A DNA stretch of 64,000 nucleotides from Pyrus communis. Taxonomy: Eukaryota; Streptophyta; Magnoliopsida; Rosales; Rosaceae. Below the pieces are notes generated by a model. The model saw nothing but the letters and a program-made list of their open reading frames with translations, was not told where the DNA came from and made no database searches. The stretch's first letter is position 1. Every line of letters begins with the position of its first letter. The DNA lies in NCBI RefSeq assembly GCF_963583255.1, contig NC_084819.1, forward strand, positions 2,921,501 to 2,985,500. Reading direction: 5' to 3'. Shown one piece after another: positions 44,401-56,470 of this stretch. A program made the position numbers and the translations under genes.

Positions 44401-45822
44401 AGCATGCCATTTTTGCACTGAACACCGTACCCCTACCAAGGCTGACATTGAAGACTGGAACCGTCCACTGCCATTTGGAAATGGGTATAACCCATTCTCA
44501 CATCTCCCTCGGAAAAGCGTCTTCCGAGTCTTGAGGTCCTTAACAAGAAAAAAATATGGGAATATTAGCAGGTAGCAATTGTTGTCTAAAGTAAACCTAT
44601 GGGCAGATATGATGTTTTGAGAAGCAGTTGGGCAGTGAAGAACGTCATTCAAATCAAAAGAACAAGCTTTAGTATTTAGTTGTTGGGAACCAAAATGAGA
44701 AATAGTGATGCCAGAATCATTACCTACACCCCCAATAGTTTCATTACCATTGTACTCTTTGGGATTAACCAAGTTTTGAAGGTCAGGAGTGACATGTGCA
44801 TTCGCACCACTGTCTAACAGCCAGGTACCATTGGATTGCTTGTTGAGAGTAATAGGCGAGGAGGACATAGCTGTGAGTTTGTGAGCAGGAATCCGACCTT
44901 CATAAGCAGAATTCATCCTTTGGAAGCAATCAAGCGCAGGATGACCTGGTTTGCCACATATTTGACAAATAATACGCTCACCAGAAAAAGAGGATTTCTC
45001 ACCATTAAACTGCTGGTTGCGCTGATTGGTGTTATTGCGAGGATTGTTTCCACGCTGATTTGACAGAGAAGCACGGGTGAAGGAAGACATTCCTCTTCCA
45101 GTCCCACGCGATCGTCCACCGCCACGTCCTCTAGTGGCAACGAAGGCGTTGACATGTGCAGGTTCAGCCAAGGAATTATTCTGATCCACCATTCTTCGTT
45201 CAGTTGTCAACAGAAGTTCCTCAAGGGTGGGATAGGTGATCGGGGTATCCCTAGCTTGAGCAGCACTTACTATCATCTCAAATGCAGGTCCTAGATTGTT
45301 CAACACAATCTGCACGAGTTCATCATCACTGACCGGTTGACCCGCGAGAGCAAGATTATCAGCAATCGCATTCATGCGATCCAGGTAATCCGCAACAGAA
45401 AGATTACCTTTCTTGGTCTGCAGCAACTCATTCCGCAGGAACAAAATTCTGTTCTGAGAAGTGGAGGCATACCTTTGCTCTAAAGCTTCCCAAGTTGCAT
45501 GCGCAGTTCTCTTGCTTGCCACAGTAGCTAAAACAGACGCTGTCAAGGAGCCATTTATCCATCTCAAGATCATTTGATCTTGTTGAATCCACGCACTGTA
45601 GGCAGGATTGACAGTAGTAGCACCAGACAAGTCTTTGGGAGGGCACACCAAAGTACCATCAACATACCCCATCAGATCTCTACTTTTGAGAATTGGGAGA
45701 ATTTGAGCCAACCACAGTGGGTAGTTGGTTCTGTCAAGCTTGATATTAACAACAGTGGAAAACGGATGAAACTGATTGGTGGTAGGTGGGTTGGTGGAAG
45801 AACTGACATTGTTCTCAGCCAT
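41437..45822 (-). pseudogene. Copia-3 gag-pol with two stops and altered catalytic residues
   Basis: One minus-strand frame from ATG 45822 to 41437, broken by in-frame TAG codons at 43369-43371 and 42544-42546. Order: gag (MAENNVSSSTNPP...), CX2CX4HX4C knuckle (CQICGKPGHPALDC), protease (WLLDSGANAH), integrase, RT, RNase H (SDADYAGNP, SSAEAEYRQ). Two catalytic sites are changed: the integrase DDE glutamate is Lys (NGLAKRKHRH; codon 43927-43929) and the RT box reads YEDD (42424-42435) instead of YVDD. A 114-bp imperfect tandem duplication lies at about 43184-43370 in the linker. This copy cannot move by itself. Confidence 0.93.
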
Positions 45823-45877
45823 TGAAGCGTGGAAAAAAAAAGGATCTAGTCGTTAGACAATGAGAGACTCAATACCA

Positions 45878-46168
45878 TGTAAGACTGCAACACTCTTAGG
45901 GTTTCACTTTAATTGCATACCCAAACAGTAATGGGATGCATATATTTATAACAACTTCAGGATTACAATATGAATTTGAAAACCCTGGATTCAAGGAGTT
46001 TTCAAAATACAAACAGAAATATCACAACTACATTTAGCTTTACGTACAACAAACATTTGAAATACAAAAACCCTACAAACTAGGAATATCAGAAAAGATA
46101 GGAGTTGGATCAAAATCACAACTCCTCAAATCTCGGTGAGAACAGCTTGATCTTGACTTCGTCTAACA
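45878..46168 (-). repeat. Copia-3 5' LTR (291 bp)
   Basis: Identical to the partner at 41189 except one base. Confidence 0.95.
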
Positions 46169-48317
46169 GAATAGAATAAGTACAATCTTCCTAGCATCTG
46201 TCATTAGCAACATGGTCAATTACGAATACAATCTTCCTAGCATCTGTCATTAGCAACATGGTCGATTACAATTGATCAATAATATTTCAGATCTGCAAAG
46301 TTTAAATATGGTTCTAGTTATACAATGGAGTAGAAGATGAGCTCTAAGCTCATATTGTTAAACACATTTGAACTTCATCCAAGAATGAAAATCGCTAATA
46401 CATGAAATCATGAATATATGTTTTATTCGTATATATGTATGTGTGCATGTAGCACATATACTTACATGCACAGTTCGCATTTGATTCAAATCCGCAAGAG
46501 CCTTTTGCCTCGACTGCCAAGGAAGAAAAAAAATTAGTCAATGATTGAAAGAGAGAGGGACTTTCATAAAGATCCATTTTAAAGCAGCATTAAGGCTTAG
46601 CCAATTAAATTAGTAAGATGGAAGAATAATGCACAGAAAAATCTTGATTCTAATTTAAGGAAGCTTCCACCCTCCTATGCAGTCCCTGCAAAACTGAAGT
46701 CACGCACAGGTGTCTACCTACCTACTACTGTTTGCCGCAACAAATTCGGTGAAAATTGAAATAGAAACCCAGAGTGTAATCAAATAAGTGTCAAGAGAAG
46801 CAATATCTTCTCTGATCATTGAGAAAAAGGTCACTGACAAAAAACACAGCCAGGCTACTAACATAACTGAGTTTGTTAAAAATTGGCACGATGAAGATCT
46901 CTTGCATGAATTCATGGTATAGCACAAGAAACAGCGGAATTTTGAAAAAGAAAATTGTGAATACCTGCTGATTGTTTGCCCAACGTTCATAATAATGAGT
47001 GTATTTCTCCAGAGAATTTTTTGCCATTTCTCTTCTTCTCTCAGCTTCATCATACTACAATCAATAATACAAACTCTAAGTAATAGAAGAAAAAGAATGC
47101 TATTCTTCCAAAAGGGGAAATAAAACAGAATTACTACAAAGAAAAGTATAAATCATCCTTACAGCTCCCTCTTGCTTAGCTGCCTCGTAGCGGTTACATG
47201 CATAGAAACCACCCGTCCTTTCACCATGCTCCGCCCATGAACCAAGGCAAAGCCTGCACGGTACATATAATTCATTTAGCATCACATGTAAAACTTAACC
47301 ATATTAGAACAGAATCAAAATAAAAGTATTCAGATATTTTTTATAAACAATAATAAATTTCCATTGAAGTAAGAAACAGAAGCAGAAAGCATACCAGCAA
47401 AATTCAAATTTGCAGGGAGGTGTGCATGTCATGTGCATACATCCTTGGTTTTTTTCGATAGGCCGCTTGCACTTTGGACATGGCTTAGAATTGGCCAGTA
47501 TCCTGAGCATCATTAAAAAAGGTTAGGACAGAACAATACAAAATGAATCGTGAATTACCAAGAATTCCACCAACTCACATAAAAGTGTTGATAAAAGTTA
47601 ACTTTCAATGGAGTATCTGAAACTAAAACTAATCATGTTTTCACTTTGCACCACTCAATTCAACATAATTAATGAATATACTTCCAGACGTTACAGGACC
47701 AGTGACGCAGCACCATGCCCTACACTAGGCCATGAAAATTAAATTCAAACGAGCATGTTTTAGTTTATTCACAGCCCCGTATCCTGTGTAGTACCCAAAC
47801 AGAACATTGCATTAATGTTATCCAACGTGATCCAAAGCAATCTAACCCTCCGTCCTAATCCAATCCGAGTTACCAAACATGGTCTGAGGCAAAAATTTAA
47901 GAGGATTTCATACGCTAGACACACTAATCCATGCACACATGCGTAACTTGCGCATAAAACCTATTACCAAAAAAGTTAATATTTCCCCACAATTTATCAC
48001 ATTAAATTCCCTTGCATACCAAAAGCAGTGGAAGTTATCAAATCAGCCCACAAAAATTAGTGAAAAATAAAGGTTAGAGAAGGAGAAGAAAAACATAATA
48101 CTCTAATTATGACAAGCACATAATGAAGGGGTATTCTTACCATGGAAACAACCAGAAAGCCAATAAATGTATCAAAAGAGAAATGCATTAAATAAAAGTG
48201 TAAAACCACAAAATACAATTTTGGATGCTAAGAGAAAATGCAAACCAGTTCATGTTTTCAGACTCAGCACTGTTGTTTGAAATCCATTTCTCCACAGTGC
48301 TACAGTCGACAGGACGA

Positions 48318-49540
48318 CAATACAAAGTTTAATACATGGGTACAAATTAAAACTAAAAATAAAATATTACAAATTTAAAAAAAGGTTGCAAATTAAAAGT
48401 GGGTACAAACTAAAAATATAAATATATGATACAAAGTTTAGCCATAAACATAAATATACCATATGTAATTTTTCTATCATTGATTAACTATACAATGTCA
48501 CATGCTGGTAAACAAATGGGCAAAAAAGTAAATTAATATATGGGTACAAATTAAAACTGAAAAGAAAATTGGTACAAATTAAAAAAGGTTTGCAAATTAA
48601 AAATGGGTACAAACTAAAAATAAAAATATATGATAAAAAATTTAGCCATAAATATAGATATACTAATTGTAACATTTTTAACATTAAATGAATATATTTA
48701 GAAATAAAAAATATTTTATTATTAAAATAATTAATGATGTTATTAATACCCAAGGATCTTGATCAAAAATTAAAAAGAAATAAAATTTTAATCAATAGAG
48801 TAGCAAAAGGAGAAATGAGAACCTAATTTCTGCTTAAAATTGTCAACCTGGCATTATTGACTACTGAAACACATAGATAACACCATTTTTTTAACATGAC
48901 TTTTTTATCATGATAACATTAGTTTTCTATTCAAAAGGATACAAAGTAATGAGATAGACGTTTGATAAAGTTGATACATTAACATGTTCTCTTTGATATT
49001 GTTATTGAAAAGCCAATCTTAAGGACATTTATAGATATTTTATATTATTATTAATAATAATAATTCAAATCTTGGGTAGCCAAAAACATTTCAGATTTAT
49101 TGTACGACTTTGGGTTTGCATCTCTATAAATAGACAAAATAAAATCGCTTTTGAATCTTTTATTAAGTTCAAATCTACACCTAAAGAAGTGAAAAAACAC
49201 GGGCTAGACTGTAAGGGTGCGTTTGTTGCACCGAACTGTCTCGGACATGACTAGCTTTAGGAACTAAGCTGGATTGGCTTAGACTAGACTAAACTGGACT
49301 GGCTTAATGAAGCGTTTGGTGTAGCGTTGGACTAAGAAGCTAGACTAACAATAAATTATTATTATTATTATAATATTTTAATTTATTTTTTTATTAAAAA
49401 TATCAAAATGAATATATGGAAAAATAAAAGGGCATAGCCCTCTTCTTCTTCACGAATTGCAGGTGCTTTTGCAACTTGGAGAATTATCAAACTTTCATTG
49501 ACTCAAATTGATAGTAAATAGAACCAAATTTGCAGTTTAG
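48318..49540. mobile_element. AT-rich insertion replacing part of an ARI exon
   Basis: At 48317 the ARI exon sequence ('acaggacga') breaks off, and at 49541 the T block resumes. About 35 bp present in unit A (end of exon and its acceptor) are missing. Inside are two related units about 204 bp apart (48338 and 48542), each with 'gggtacaaattaaaact' and 'gggtacaaactaaaaat'. At about 49215-49365 lies 'agggtgcgtttgttgcaccg' with several 'ctggactggctta'-like words, resembling MITE termini. No TSD could be set, so the class is unknown; it may be a composite. Confidence 0.5.
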
Positions 49541-50280
49541 AAGATGAACGAGCCTTGTATAAGATTTCTTGAACATTGGTTTCACCCTCACCCTCACCGA
49601 CAGTTCCACTCAATTCGTTGGATTTTTGTAAGACTACCATAAGCCTTAATGTAAAAGGTATTGATTAACTGGAAAAGATCATATACCAGCAGAAATTAAT
49701 GAGTTAATAACAAAACATATCACAATTTACATAGAACAACTTTGTATTTCAATTCATAAAAGGAAAAATAGCAGATAAATTGAAAACAAATGGGTAGCAA
49801 TCAAAACCCAGAAACCAATCAAATATGAGAAATCAATTAAACAAATCGATCAAAAACAAAAATCTATCAAAACCCATTAATAATTTGACGAATCTTCAAA
49901 ACAAAATTGAAGAAAACTAAGAAGAGAAAATGGCAGAGGAAGCTGTGATTTACGAGGACACGACGGTGGTCTTGGGATGGTCCAGCGAAGTTGTCAAGCA
50001 GGATGAGGAGTCGAGCAGAGCGAGGAGTCGAGTGGGACAACGCAAGAGAAAAGAAGTGTCTTAGCAATCCGGTGGTGGTTGGGGGGTCTTGCTAAGACTA
50101 TCTAGCGAGCCCCATAGTCGAGACGAGTGAGGTTTAATCCCACTAAAGTTAGTCCCTTCCTTTAACAAACATGGGACTACAGTAACACCTAATCTAGTCT
50201 CCAGTCCCACTTAATGAAGGCAAACAAACGTTCCTTAAGAGCTCAACAACATGTCTCATACTTGAATTTATAAAAAAAAT
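49541..50280 (-). other. T block, copy 3
   Basis: Near-identical to 24236-24960, including the minus-strand coding-like stretch and the transposon-like segment (about 50055-50240). No complete gene. Confidence 0.6.
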
Positions 50281-51170
50281 TTAAGAAAAATTAATAAAGT
50301 AGTCCAACTTTATTAATTTTTCTCAGTTCAGGTCTAGATGACAAAAATATTGTAAATTAAGGTACAAACATAATTATTTCCATGAATTTGAGCAGTAATA
50401 GAAAGTATATACTACTACAGGCACTTGCAAGGATTAGAAAGGTCCACTCGCATGGGTACGTAGTATCAAATCTTGGAGTTGCGACAGGAGAGACTGCACC
50501 CCGTCTTCGTGTGTGACATACGTTTACATGCCTCAACGCACATGCTTGACGTCCATGTTGGATATTATATGCGTCACCGGTTGTGTCTTGGTCCGTTCGT
50601 TAGTGCGGAAATGAGATTCAGACTACAACCTCACCAAAATACAAACGCACGGTTGAATAATTTAAAATACAAGAAATAAAGACACCGAGAGAATTACGAG
50701 GTTCGGAAAAAACCTGTCTATGTCCCCAGAGAGATATTGCTCTTTACTATGAGAATAACAGTACAAGTTACACATGAGTTAAATCGACATAATCAAATTC
50801 TAATCCCAAACCCCTGTACACCTACTCGCATAATTTTTCCAAGAGCCTCAGTTCTTTCACTAGAATACTTTTCACTCTAGCTCCCTTGATTTTCTCTCAA
50901 CCCATGGTCAACCTTTCCAAGGGGAGAGTCGGATACTCTCCCCCTTGGATGCTTCTATGATGCTTAACTTCCCACTTTCGAAGACCAAAAAGTCTGAAGT
51001 TCACGTAACATAATCAACACCTAGCCTACCTAGCATGAACCCCTTTCTATCCCTAGCCTACAGAGTACAACTTTTTCTCCATTTGCCATTTAATGCATAG
51101 AAAATAAAACATGCACAATTGCATGCAAGCAAACACAAAGTCACGGTTGCTGCAATTTCCTTGTAGCATT
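50281..51170 (+). repeat. Dispersed repeat upstream of P blocks, copy 3
   Basis: Matches 25000-25920, with a deletion of about 60 bp at 50455. Confidence 0.6.
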
Positions 51171-51362
51171 CACATGGTCTCAATTGTGGTCATATTGAAG
51201 ACTAATAATATTCAAAAATTCCAAGCGTCAACTCCACGTTTGACGGGAAGACTTGACCGGGTCAATCAACACTGGCACCATACAGCTCTTTGATTGAGCT
51301 GAAAATCCTTTCAGAAATTCCAAGCGTAAAGAAAGGATTAGAAAATCTGCACCTCCAAATTT
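51171..51362 (+). promoter_or_regulatory. P block joined directly to NAC-C flank
   Basis: P-block DNA with W-box cores (GTCAAC, TTGACG, TTGACC) runs to 'gcacctccaaa', continues as 'tttcctc' and then enters NAC downstream sequence ('cgcatcctacctcg'). The RLK that should follow has been deleted. Confidence 0.7.
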
Positions 51363-52393
51363 CCTCCGCATCCTACCTCGTACTCAAAGAGATGCAATTT
51401 GTAAAGAAAGAATAAAGTGCTTCATTTTTTTAGAATTACGACCATCCTGTTGAGCAGAGAAATTAAAGAACTCACAGGGAATCGATGTGAAAACGAAGTG
51501 CTGGTTGTTGACTACCTGACGCCCTCCCCCTCCTCCTTTATCCGGGCTTGGGACCAGCAGCGTAAGATAAACTTACACAGGCGGAGTTAGAGAAATAAAG
51601 AACTGTAAAAAGAAAATCAGTTATGGGCAAGATGTCAAGACCAATAGAACTGTAAAAGCAAAACAGTCCAAAAACACAACTAAGGACAACAGTGAGAAAC
51701 TTGCATTGCTGGTCCAAAACAGAACGTGACATATCTAACATAGACTAAGGTATGAATACTAAAAATTAAACAGAGAAAACTTACATTCCACAAAAAAATC
51801 CATAAAAACAGTGGCAAGAAACTTGATAATTGTCCTTATCGTCAACAAAACTATCAACACGTTCACAAACTGACACAGAAAACTTAACACACCATGTTAC
51901 CATCAAAATTCAAGCACAATACGCAGAACATGCACATGCTCAGAAGCCACACGTGCAGAGGGAGTAATTCAAAGGAAAAGAAAACATTAATTTGATTTTC
52001 AAATGTAGTATAGTAATTGAAATCATCAACCTTGAAACCTTTTGTCAATAAAAATAAAAAGAAAGTAAGAAACTTGGGTGCAAAAGAAATGTATTATAAA
52101 GCATTCAGTGCATTAAAATTGGAAACAATCCTAGAAGCACATACATACACATGACTGGGGGAAACACAGTAGACCTGAGGTGCAGCAAAATGAAAGGCAC
52201 GCAATGGATCAGTACGGCAGAGAAGAAGGCCCAGGTAATCACCTATACCAAATTTGTTAATTAACTAATGAACCAAAAGAAAAGAAATCAGAACATATAT
52301 GCTAAGAACGGAAATAAAATCTATACTGATCATAACTGTGCTTCTATATGCACGCCATGGAAATTAGACAGCTGCTGTCGCCTCTACGTCCCT
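51363..52393. other. NAC downstream block of unit C
   Basis: Matches 32980-34002, including the SINE-like words near 51510-51590. No complete gene; probably NAC 3' UTR near the right edge. Confidence 0.5.
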
Positions 52394-53527
52394 CTATTGA
52401 TCATTCGCAGAATCGCTCATCCACAAACAGTCTGTCCAGTAATTGAACCCATCTAACAGTTGGCTGAATTCGTCAATTTGAGGCCACTCCTGGGGCAATT
52501 TACCTTCAAGCGTTGTCAACCATTCTTTAATGTCTCCACGCACTGCCTCACCATCTAAAGGATATTCCCTGCCGCCCAAGAATATCGGAGAAGAAGGACC
52601 ATCACTCATCAGTGGCACATATTCATGATCTGAAATATGAGTGGGAAAGGGCATCACATTTCCATTAATGTAGCTTATGCACCCCTGGTCGTGATTGCTA
52701 GTGTTGCTGTCCAAGCATATGGGATAAGAAGGAACATCACTCATCAATATCACACTATCCGGATCAGAGAAATCAGTCGGCTTCATATTGCCGTTAATGT
52801 TGGTTATGCACTCCTGATCATCATACCTAGTGTCAGTAATCATATTGCTTTCAATTCCAACAAAAGGCAAAACAGCAGGGCTATTGGTGATCACATTCAC
52901 ATTAGAATGTTTTTGTGAACCTGGTTCTTTTCTTGCTCTCTTTCTCTTAATCAGCGGCTTCTCATTCGATACTTCTTTTCTTGCCCTCTTAATCGGTGGC
53001 TTCTCATTGAAGTCGTGAGTTGGACTTGAGGAATTCATCTTGCTTCCACACCTAGACCTCAGATTCCTTTTAAGTCGGGAAAGAACGACCTTTGGGCCAG
53101 CAACTACATTAGGAAGAAGACTGTATTCTTCTAACAGCCAGCCGCCATTGTTATTAGAACCCTTGTTGTTATACCTGAAATGCCCTTTATCCCCGATTGG
53201 AATTCCGTCCAAACCTAAAACTTTGTCGGAGGATGTTTCGCTCCAAGTGCCTCCGGCTTCAATCTGGCGTTTGCTGCGGCTATCGCTGTCACTTCTAGAA
53301 CGCAGCTCGTAGAAGAAGAACAAGTCCTGATCGAATAGGGAATTTCCGCCGAACTGCTCCCAAACCACCCACGGTGGTGTTTGTCCGAAGAGATTGAACT
53401 CTTGAATAAACGGCTTGCCCAAGGGCTTTCCGGAGAGGGCTCTATCGCGAAGATAGGAACTGACCAATTCTTGATCAGTAGGATGAAACCGAAAACCCAA
53501 TGGCATACCGTAATAACCCACCTCCAT
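52394..53527 (-). CDS. NAC-domain transcription factor, copy C (377 aa)
   Basis: ATG at 53527 (MEVGYYGMPLGFRFHPTDQE). The frame runs on to 53545 only via a non-ATG codon. It is nearly the same as copy B, but subdomain A keeps the canonical GFRFHPTD, and the six residues TTLEGK missing in B are present, making C the fuller version. The NAC fold covers about residues 1-165, followed by KRARKE/KRKRARKE basic clusters and an acidic C-terminus ending DSANDQ. Nuclear transcription factor by family; targets unknown. No coding intron. Confidence 0.88.
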   Translation of the reverse strand: MEVGYYGMPLGFRFHPTDQELVSSYLRDRALSGKPLGKPFIQEFNLFGQTPPWVVWEQFGGNSLFDQDLFFFYELRSRSDSDSRSKRQIEAGGTWSETSSDKVLGLDGIPIGDKGHFRYNNKGSNNNGGWLLEEYSLLPNVVAGPKVVLSRLKRNLRSRCGSKMNSSSPTHDFNEKPPIKRARKEVSNEKPLIKRKRARKEPGSQKHSNVNVITNSPAVLPFVGIESNMITDTRYDDQECITNINGNMKPTDFSDPDSVILMSDVPSYPICLDSNTSNHDQGCISYINGNVMPFPTHISDHEYVPLMSDGPSSPIFLGGREYPLDGEAVRGDIKEWLTTLEGKLPQEWPQIDEFSQLLDGFNYWTDCLWMSDSANDQ

Positions 53528-54040
53528 TGCTAAACGCGATTTCAATTCAATGCAATTAAAAAAAAAACAAATGCAGGAGCAAAAACCCTAATTTTTTCTT
53601 GGGCACAAAATAAAGAAGAGAAAATAAGCGAGAAATTAAAGAGAAGAAAAAGGGAAACCTGGAAGCCGATTTCGCTCGCTCGCCGAGGAGAGCAGCTCGT
53701 CGACGTCTCCTCAATCGCGGTCTTCGTCCCCAAACAAGAGCAACCGAAGAGGAATCGATTTCGAGTATTCGTAATTCAATTCAACCGGAGACCGTTGGAG
53801 CACTGAATTCTAATTCTGGTTCAAATTCGGACGCGCAGAGAGAGCGAGAGAGAAAGATCTTGACAGAGAGAGAGAGAGTGAGTGGATTTGAAATTTAAAT
53901 GGAGGAAAATATGACCGTTTGGATTGGGAATTGGATGTTAACGTTGCGAACTTGCAAGGCTCACCGCCTAAGCGCGGGTTTTAATCACGTGGCATTTTCA
54001 TATCTACCACACCCTATATCCTCAAATTGTGAGCCGAATG
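53528..54040 (-). promoter_or_regulatory. NAC-C leader and promoter with shared module
   Basis: 5' UTR with a possible intron donor at about 53660, a GA tract at 53865-53879, and the shared module with ATATGACCGTTT, CGCCTAAGCGCGGG and CACGTG at 53986-53991. Confidence 0.6.
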
Positions 54041-55097
54041 ACTAAAATAACGCAGGTTCCCAAATTGTGAGGCAAAAAAAAAATCGATTGGACTAGGTTC
54101 TCTTTTTTACTTATTGGCCCATTTGTTTTTTCTGCTGGGTCCAGTTCTTTTGGTTATCTGGCATTTTATTGTCAATTTTTTTAGATTTTTATATTAAATT
54201 AATGAACCCAAACATTTAAGGGTGAAAGTTGGATTGAAAGTTGATTACGACACGAAAAAGATTTGTTTCATATTTGTATTCACGTAGCGTTGCATGATTG
54301 ACACGAGAAGCTATTGTCAAGATGTTTCTATGTTCAAGCCACAGTTACGATTTTCTATGATTGACACGATAAGCCATAATCACGATGTTTACATAACGTT
54401 GCATATTCATTTTTCATATAAGTAACAAGATTTTCTCCCAGCTCTAATACACCTTTTATGTTCTTCCTGTCCAAAACTATGTTGGAGAAGATTTCATAAG
54501 AAACATGTCCGGAATCAGTCATTAGCAGATTGATTATTCATGAAACGAAACGTAGATGTCGAAACAAACAGTGATAAACTGAGTACTACTGTTCGCCAAC
54601 GTTTGAAAATTGAAACAAAAACTAGTGTGCTGAAAGAAATGACAAGAACAAAAGCAAGTGCAATCAGAACTATTGGGAACTTCATGTACATTCATAGGTA
54701 TATTGTCTACACATTTCCTCAAGATTGACAGAAGTACGGAGTAAGACCACCAGCTAGACGAAATAACAGACTGAACTATTCTATCCACAACAACTATCCA
54801 CAACAACAACAACAACAAAGCTTTTTCCCACTAAGTAGGGTCGGCTATATAAATCCTAGAACGCCATTGCGCTCGGTTCTATGTCACGTCTTCCGTGTAA
54901 ATAAAAAGACTGAAAATTAATAAACTAACTACGATTAAACCGGAAGTCGGAAAGAAAAAGCTGAAAGGTAACCGTTCTCATCTGAATTCTTGAACTCTAC
55001 TAGTAGTAAAAACAAGAGCTGACGCTAATAGCTAGACAACTTGATTCAGGCAAGGCTTGTATACTCCGTGTAAAGTCCTCTTCCTCCTGCTCCGCTT
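54041..55097. other. Intergenic between NAC-C and acidic gene C
   Basis: Matches 35641-36666, including the (CAA)n SINE/LINE-tail-like segment near 54795-54900. No gene seen. Confidence 0.5.
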
Positions 55098-55742
55098 CTA
55101 GATGATGATGATGGTGAGCAAGCAAATCAAGAGAAAATGGAGAACCGAGGCCCGTGGCCTCTCTATGTTTCCAACCACAACTGGCAAAATAATGATTTGA
55201 AAAGGAGGGAACGGGGTGATGGTGATGAGCAGAGTAGTGTGATCAGGCTCAGTAGCTTGATGTACATGATCTTGATTTGGGTCTTCATCATCCTCTCCTC
55301 CAATATGATTAAAGAATTCAGTGATCAAGTCCTCCTCATCATCCAAACCTCTTTCATCCGTGGTTCTTGGCCCCTCCTCAATCCCGTGATGATGATGACC
55401 GAGATGAGTAGTCAGCCGAGGCACAACGGCAGCCTCGTCTGCAGCAGAGGCCGCAACAGCAGAATCAGGCAGAAGCTCAAACTCGTCAATTAAGGATCTT
55501 AACAGATCATCATCCAAGCAATCATTTGCTTCGGTGGTGCTGCTTGAGGACCCCTCGTGATGAAGTAGATTATCAAGCTCCCTAATTGAGTCCTCCATTA
55601 CCAAAAGATCATCATCCGAATCATGAGTCCTCTGCCTCTTGACCGTATCACCCAAAACCGTAACGGCATCATCGGAATCGGAATCAGGGAAACGCGGACG
55701 CTTGAGAGAAGAGACAGTGGGCCTCAAATCTTGACCCCTCAT
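55098..55742 (-). CDS. Acidic protein of unknown function, copy C (214 aa)
   Basis: ATG at 55742 (MRGQDLRPTVSSLKRPRF); the extra Arg after Met distinguishes C and D from B. Same layout: basic N-terminus, acidic leucine-rich middle, HHHH, hydrophobic C-terminus. Differences from B are scattered substitutions without stops or shifts. A frame extending to 55853 exists but begins with GTG. No family recognised. Confidence 0.65.
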   Translation of the reverse strand: MRGQDLRPTVSSLKRPRFPDSDSDDAVTVLGDTVKRQRTHDSDDDLLVMEDSIRELDNLLHHEGSSSSTTEANDCLDDDLLRSLIDEFELLPDSAVAASAADEAAVVPRLTTHLGHHHHGIEEGPRTTDERGLDDEEDLITEFFNHIGGEDDEDPNQDHVHQATEPDHTTLLITITPFPPFQIIILPVVVGNIERPRASVLHFLLICLLTIIII

Positions 55743-56056
55743 CTCCAATTTTCCAATTTCTTCACGAAACACAAGACAAACAGACGAAAGCGGTGTGCTT
55801 TCTGCGAAAACCAAAAACCTAAGTGGGTAATGTGGAAGAAGAAAAAGCAACACTTTCCAAACACAAGGGCTAATAAAGAAGATCAGCGAAGAGTGCGACT
55901 GAATTGATTATACGGGATTTGGGGATTAGGGTTTCTTGTTACAGTGCCTGACAGACAGAAATTAACGATACCGAGAAATAAAACAGAAGAAAAGGCAAGA
56001 ACTGAACCTGGAACTGGGAACAAGTCGTCGACTTTCTGCTCAGAGAGAGATCAAGC

Positions 56057-56104
<48 letters not shown>

Positions 56105-56170
56105 AACAAATTTGAATTGGGCTTCGAATGCGGACGCACACAGAGAGAACGCAACAACGCAACACGATCG

Positions 56171-56216
<46 letters not shown>

Positions 56217-56470
56217 AGCAGAGAGAAAGAGAGAGCGATCCAGAGATCCAGTGAGGGAGTGGGATCGGGGTTTTGAAATTTAAAGAAGGGAAAATATGAC
56301 CGTTTGGGAATAGGACCGCTTAAACGCGGGCTTCATCACGTGCCGTTTTCCCTCTGCTCCTTGGCGCCTGCGAGTGGGAACCCTTCCCCAAAGGGCCCAA
56401 GTCCCAACCCAACCACATTGTGTACCAAATGACTAAATTACCCTCGAATTTCAAATCATACAGAGCGCAG
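55743..56470 (-). promoter_or_regulatory. Acidic gene C leader and promoter, two GA tracts
   Basis: GA-rich tracts at 56057-56103 and 56174-56212 flank about 70 bp that unit B lacks. The shared module follows, with CACGTG at 56337-56342 and CAAATGACTAAA near 56427. Confidence 0.6.

Larger units (their letters stand above)
41184..46173 (-). mobile_element. Copia-3, LTR retrotransposon in an ARI intron
   Basis: Element 41189-46168 (4980 bp), minus orientation, flanked by GAATA at 41184-41188 and 46169-46173. The empty site is visible at 15668 and 63840 in the other units. LTRs are both 291 bp and differ at one base (position 11). Read on the minus strand, a primer-binding site like initiator-Met tRNA lies next to the right LTR (ending 45877) and a G-rich polypurine tract next to the left LTR (about 41480-41487). 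It inserted after the block duplications, since units A and D lack it. Confidence 0.96.
39246..48317 (-). pseudogene. Ariadne-type RBR E3 ligase fragment, copy B
   Basis: Minus-strand exons, all GT-AG and in phase: 48317-48246 (5' part lost), 47502-47395, 47253-47163, 47054-46965, 46513-46466, 40400-40329, 40196-40097, 40012-39886 and 39423-39246 (stop at 39246-39248). They encode IBR (VDC retained, [15 protein letters not shown]), RING2/Rcat, the helical Ariadne domain ([44 protein letters not shown]) and a Gly/Lys-rich tail ending [12 protein letters not shown]1 and the N-terminus are missing. The first exon is cut by a 1.2 kb AT-rich insertion, and copia-3 sits in the intron between 46466 and 40400. 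The exons from 47502 down are undamaged, so a truncated transcript is conceivable, but an active E3 is not expected. Confidence 0.87.
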
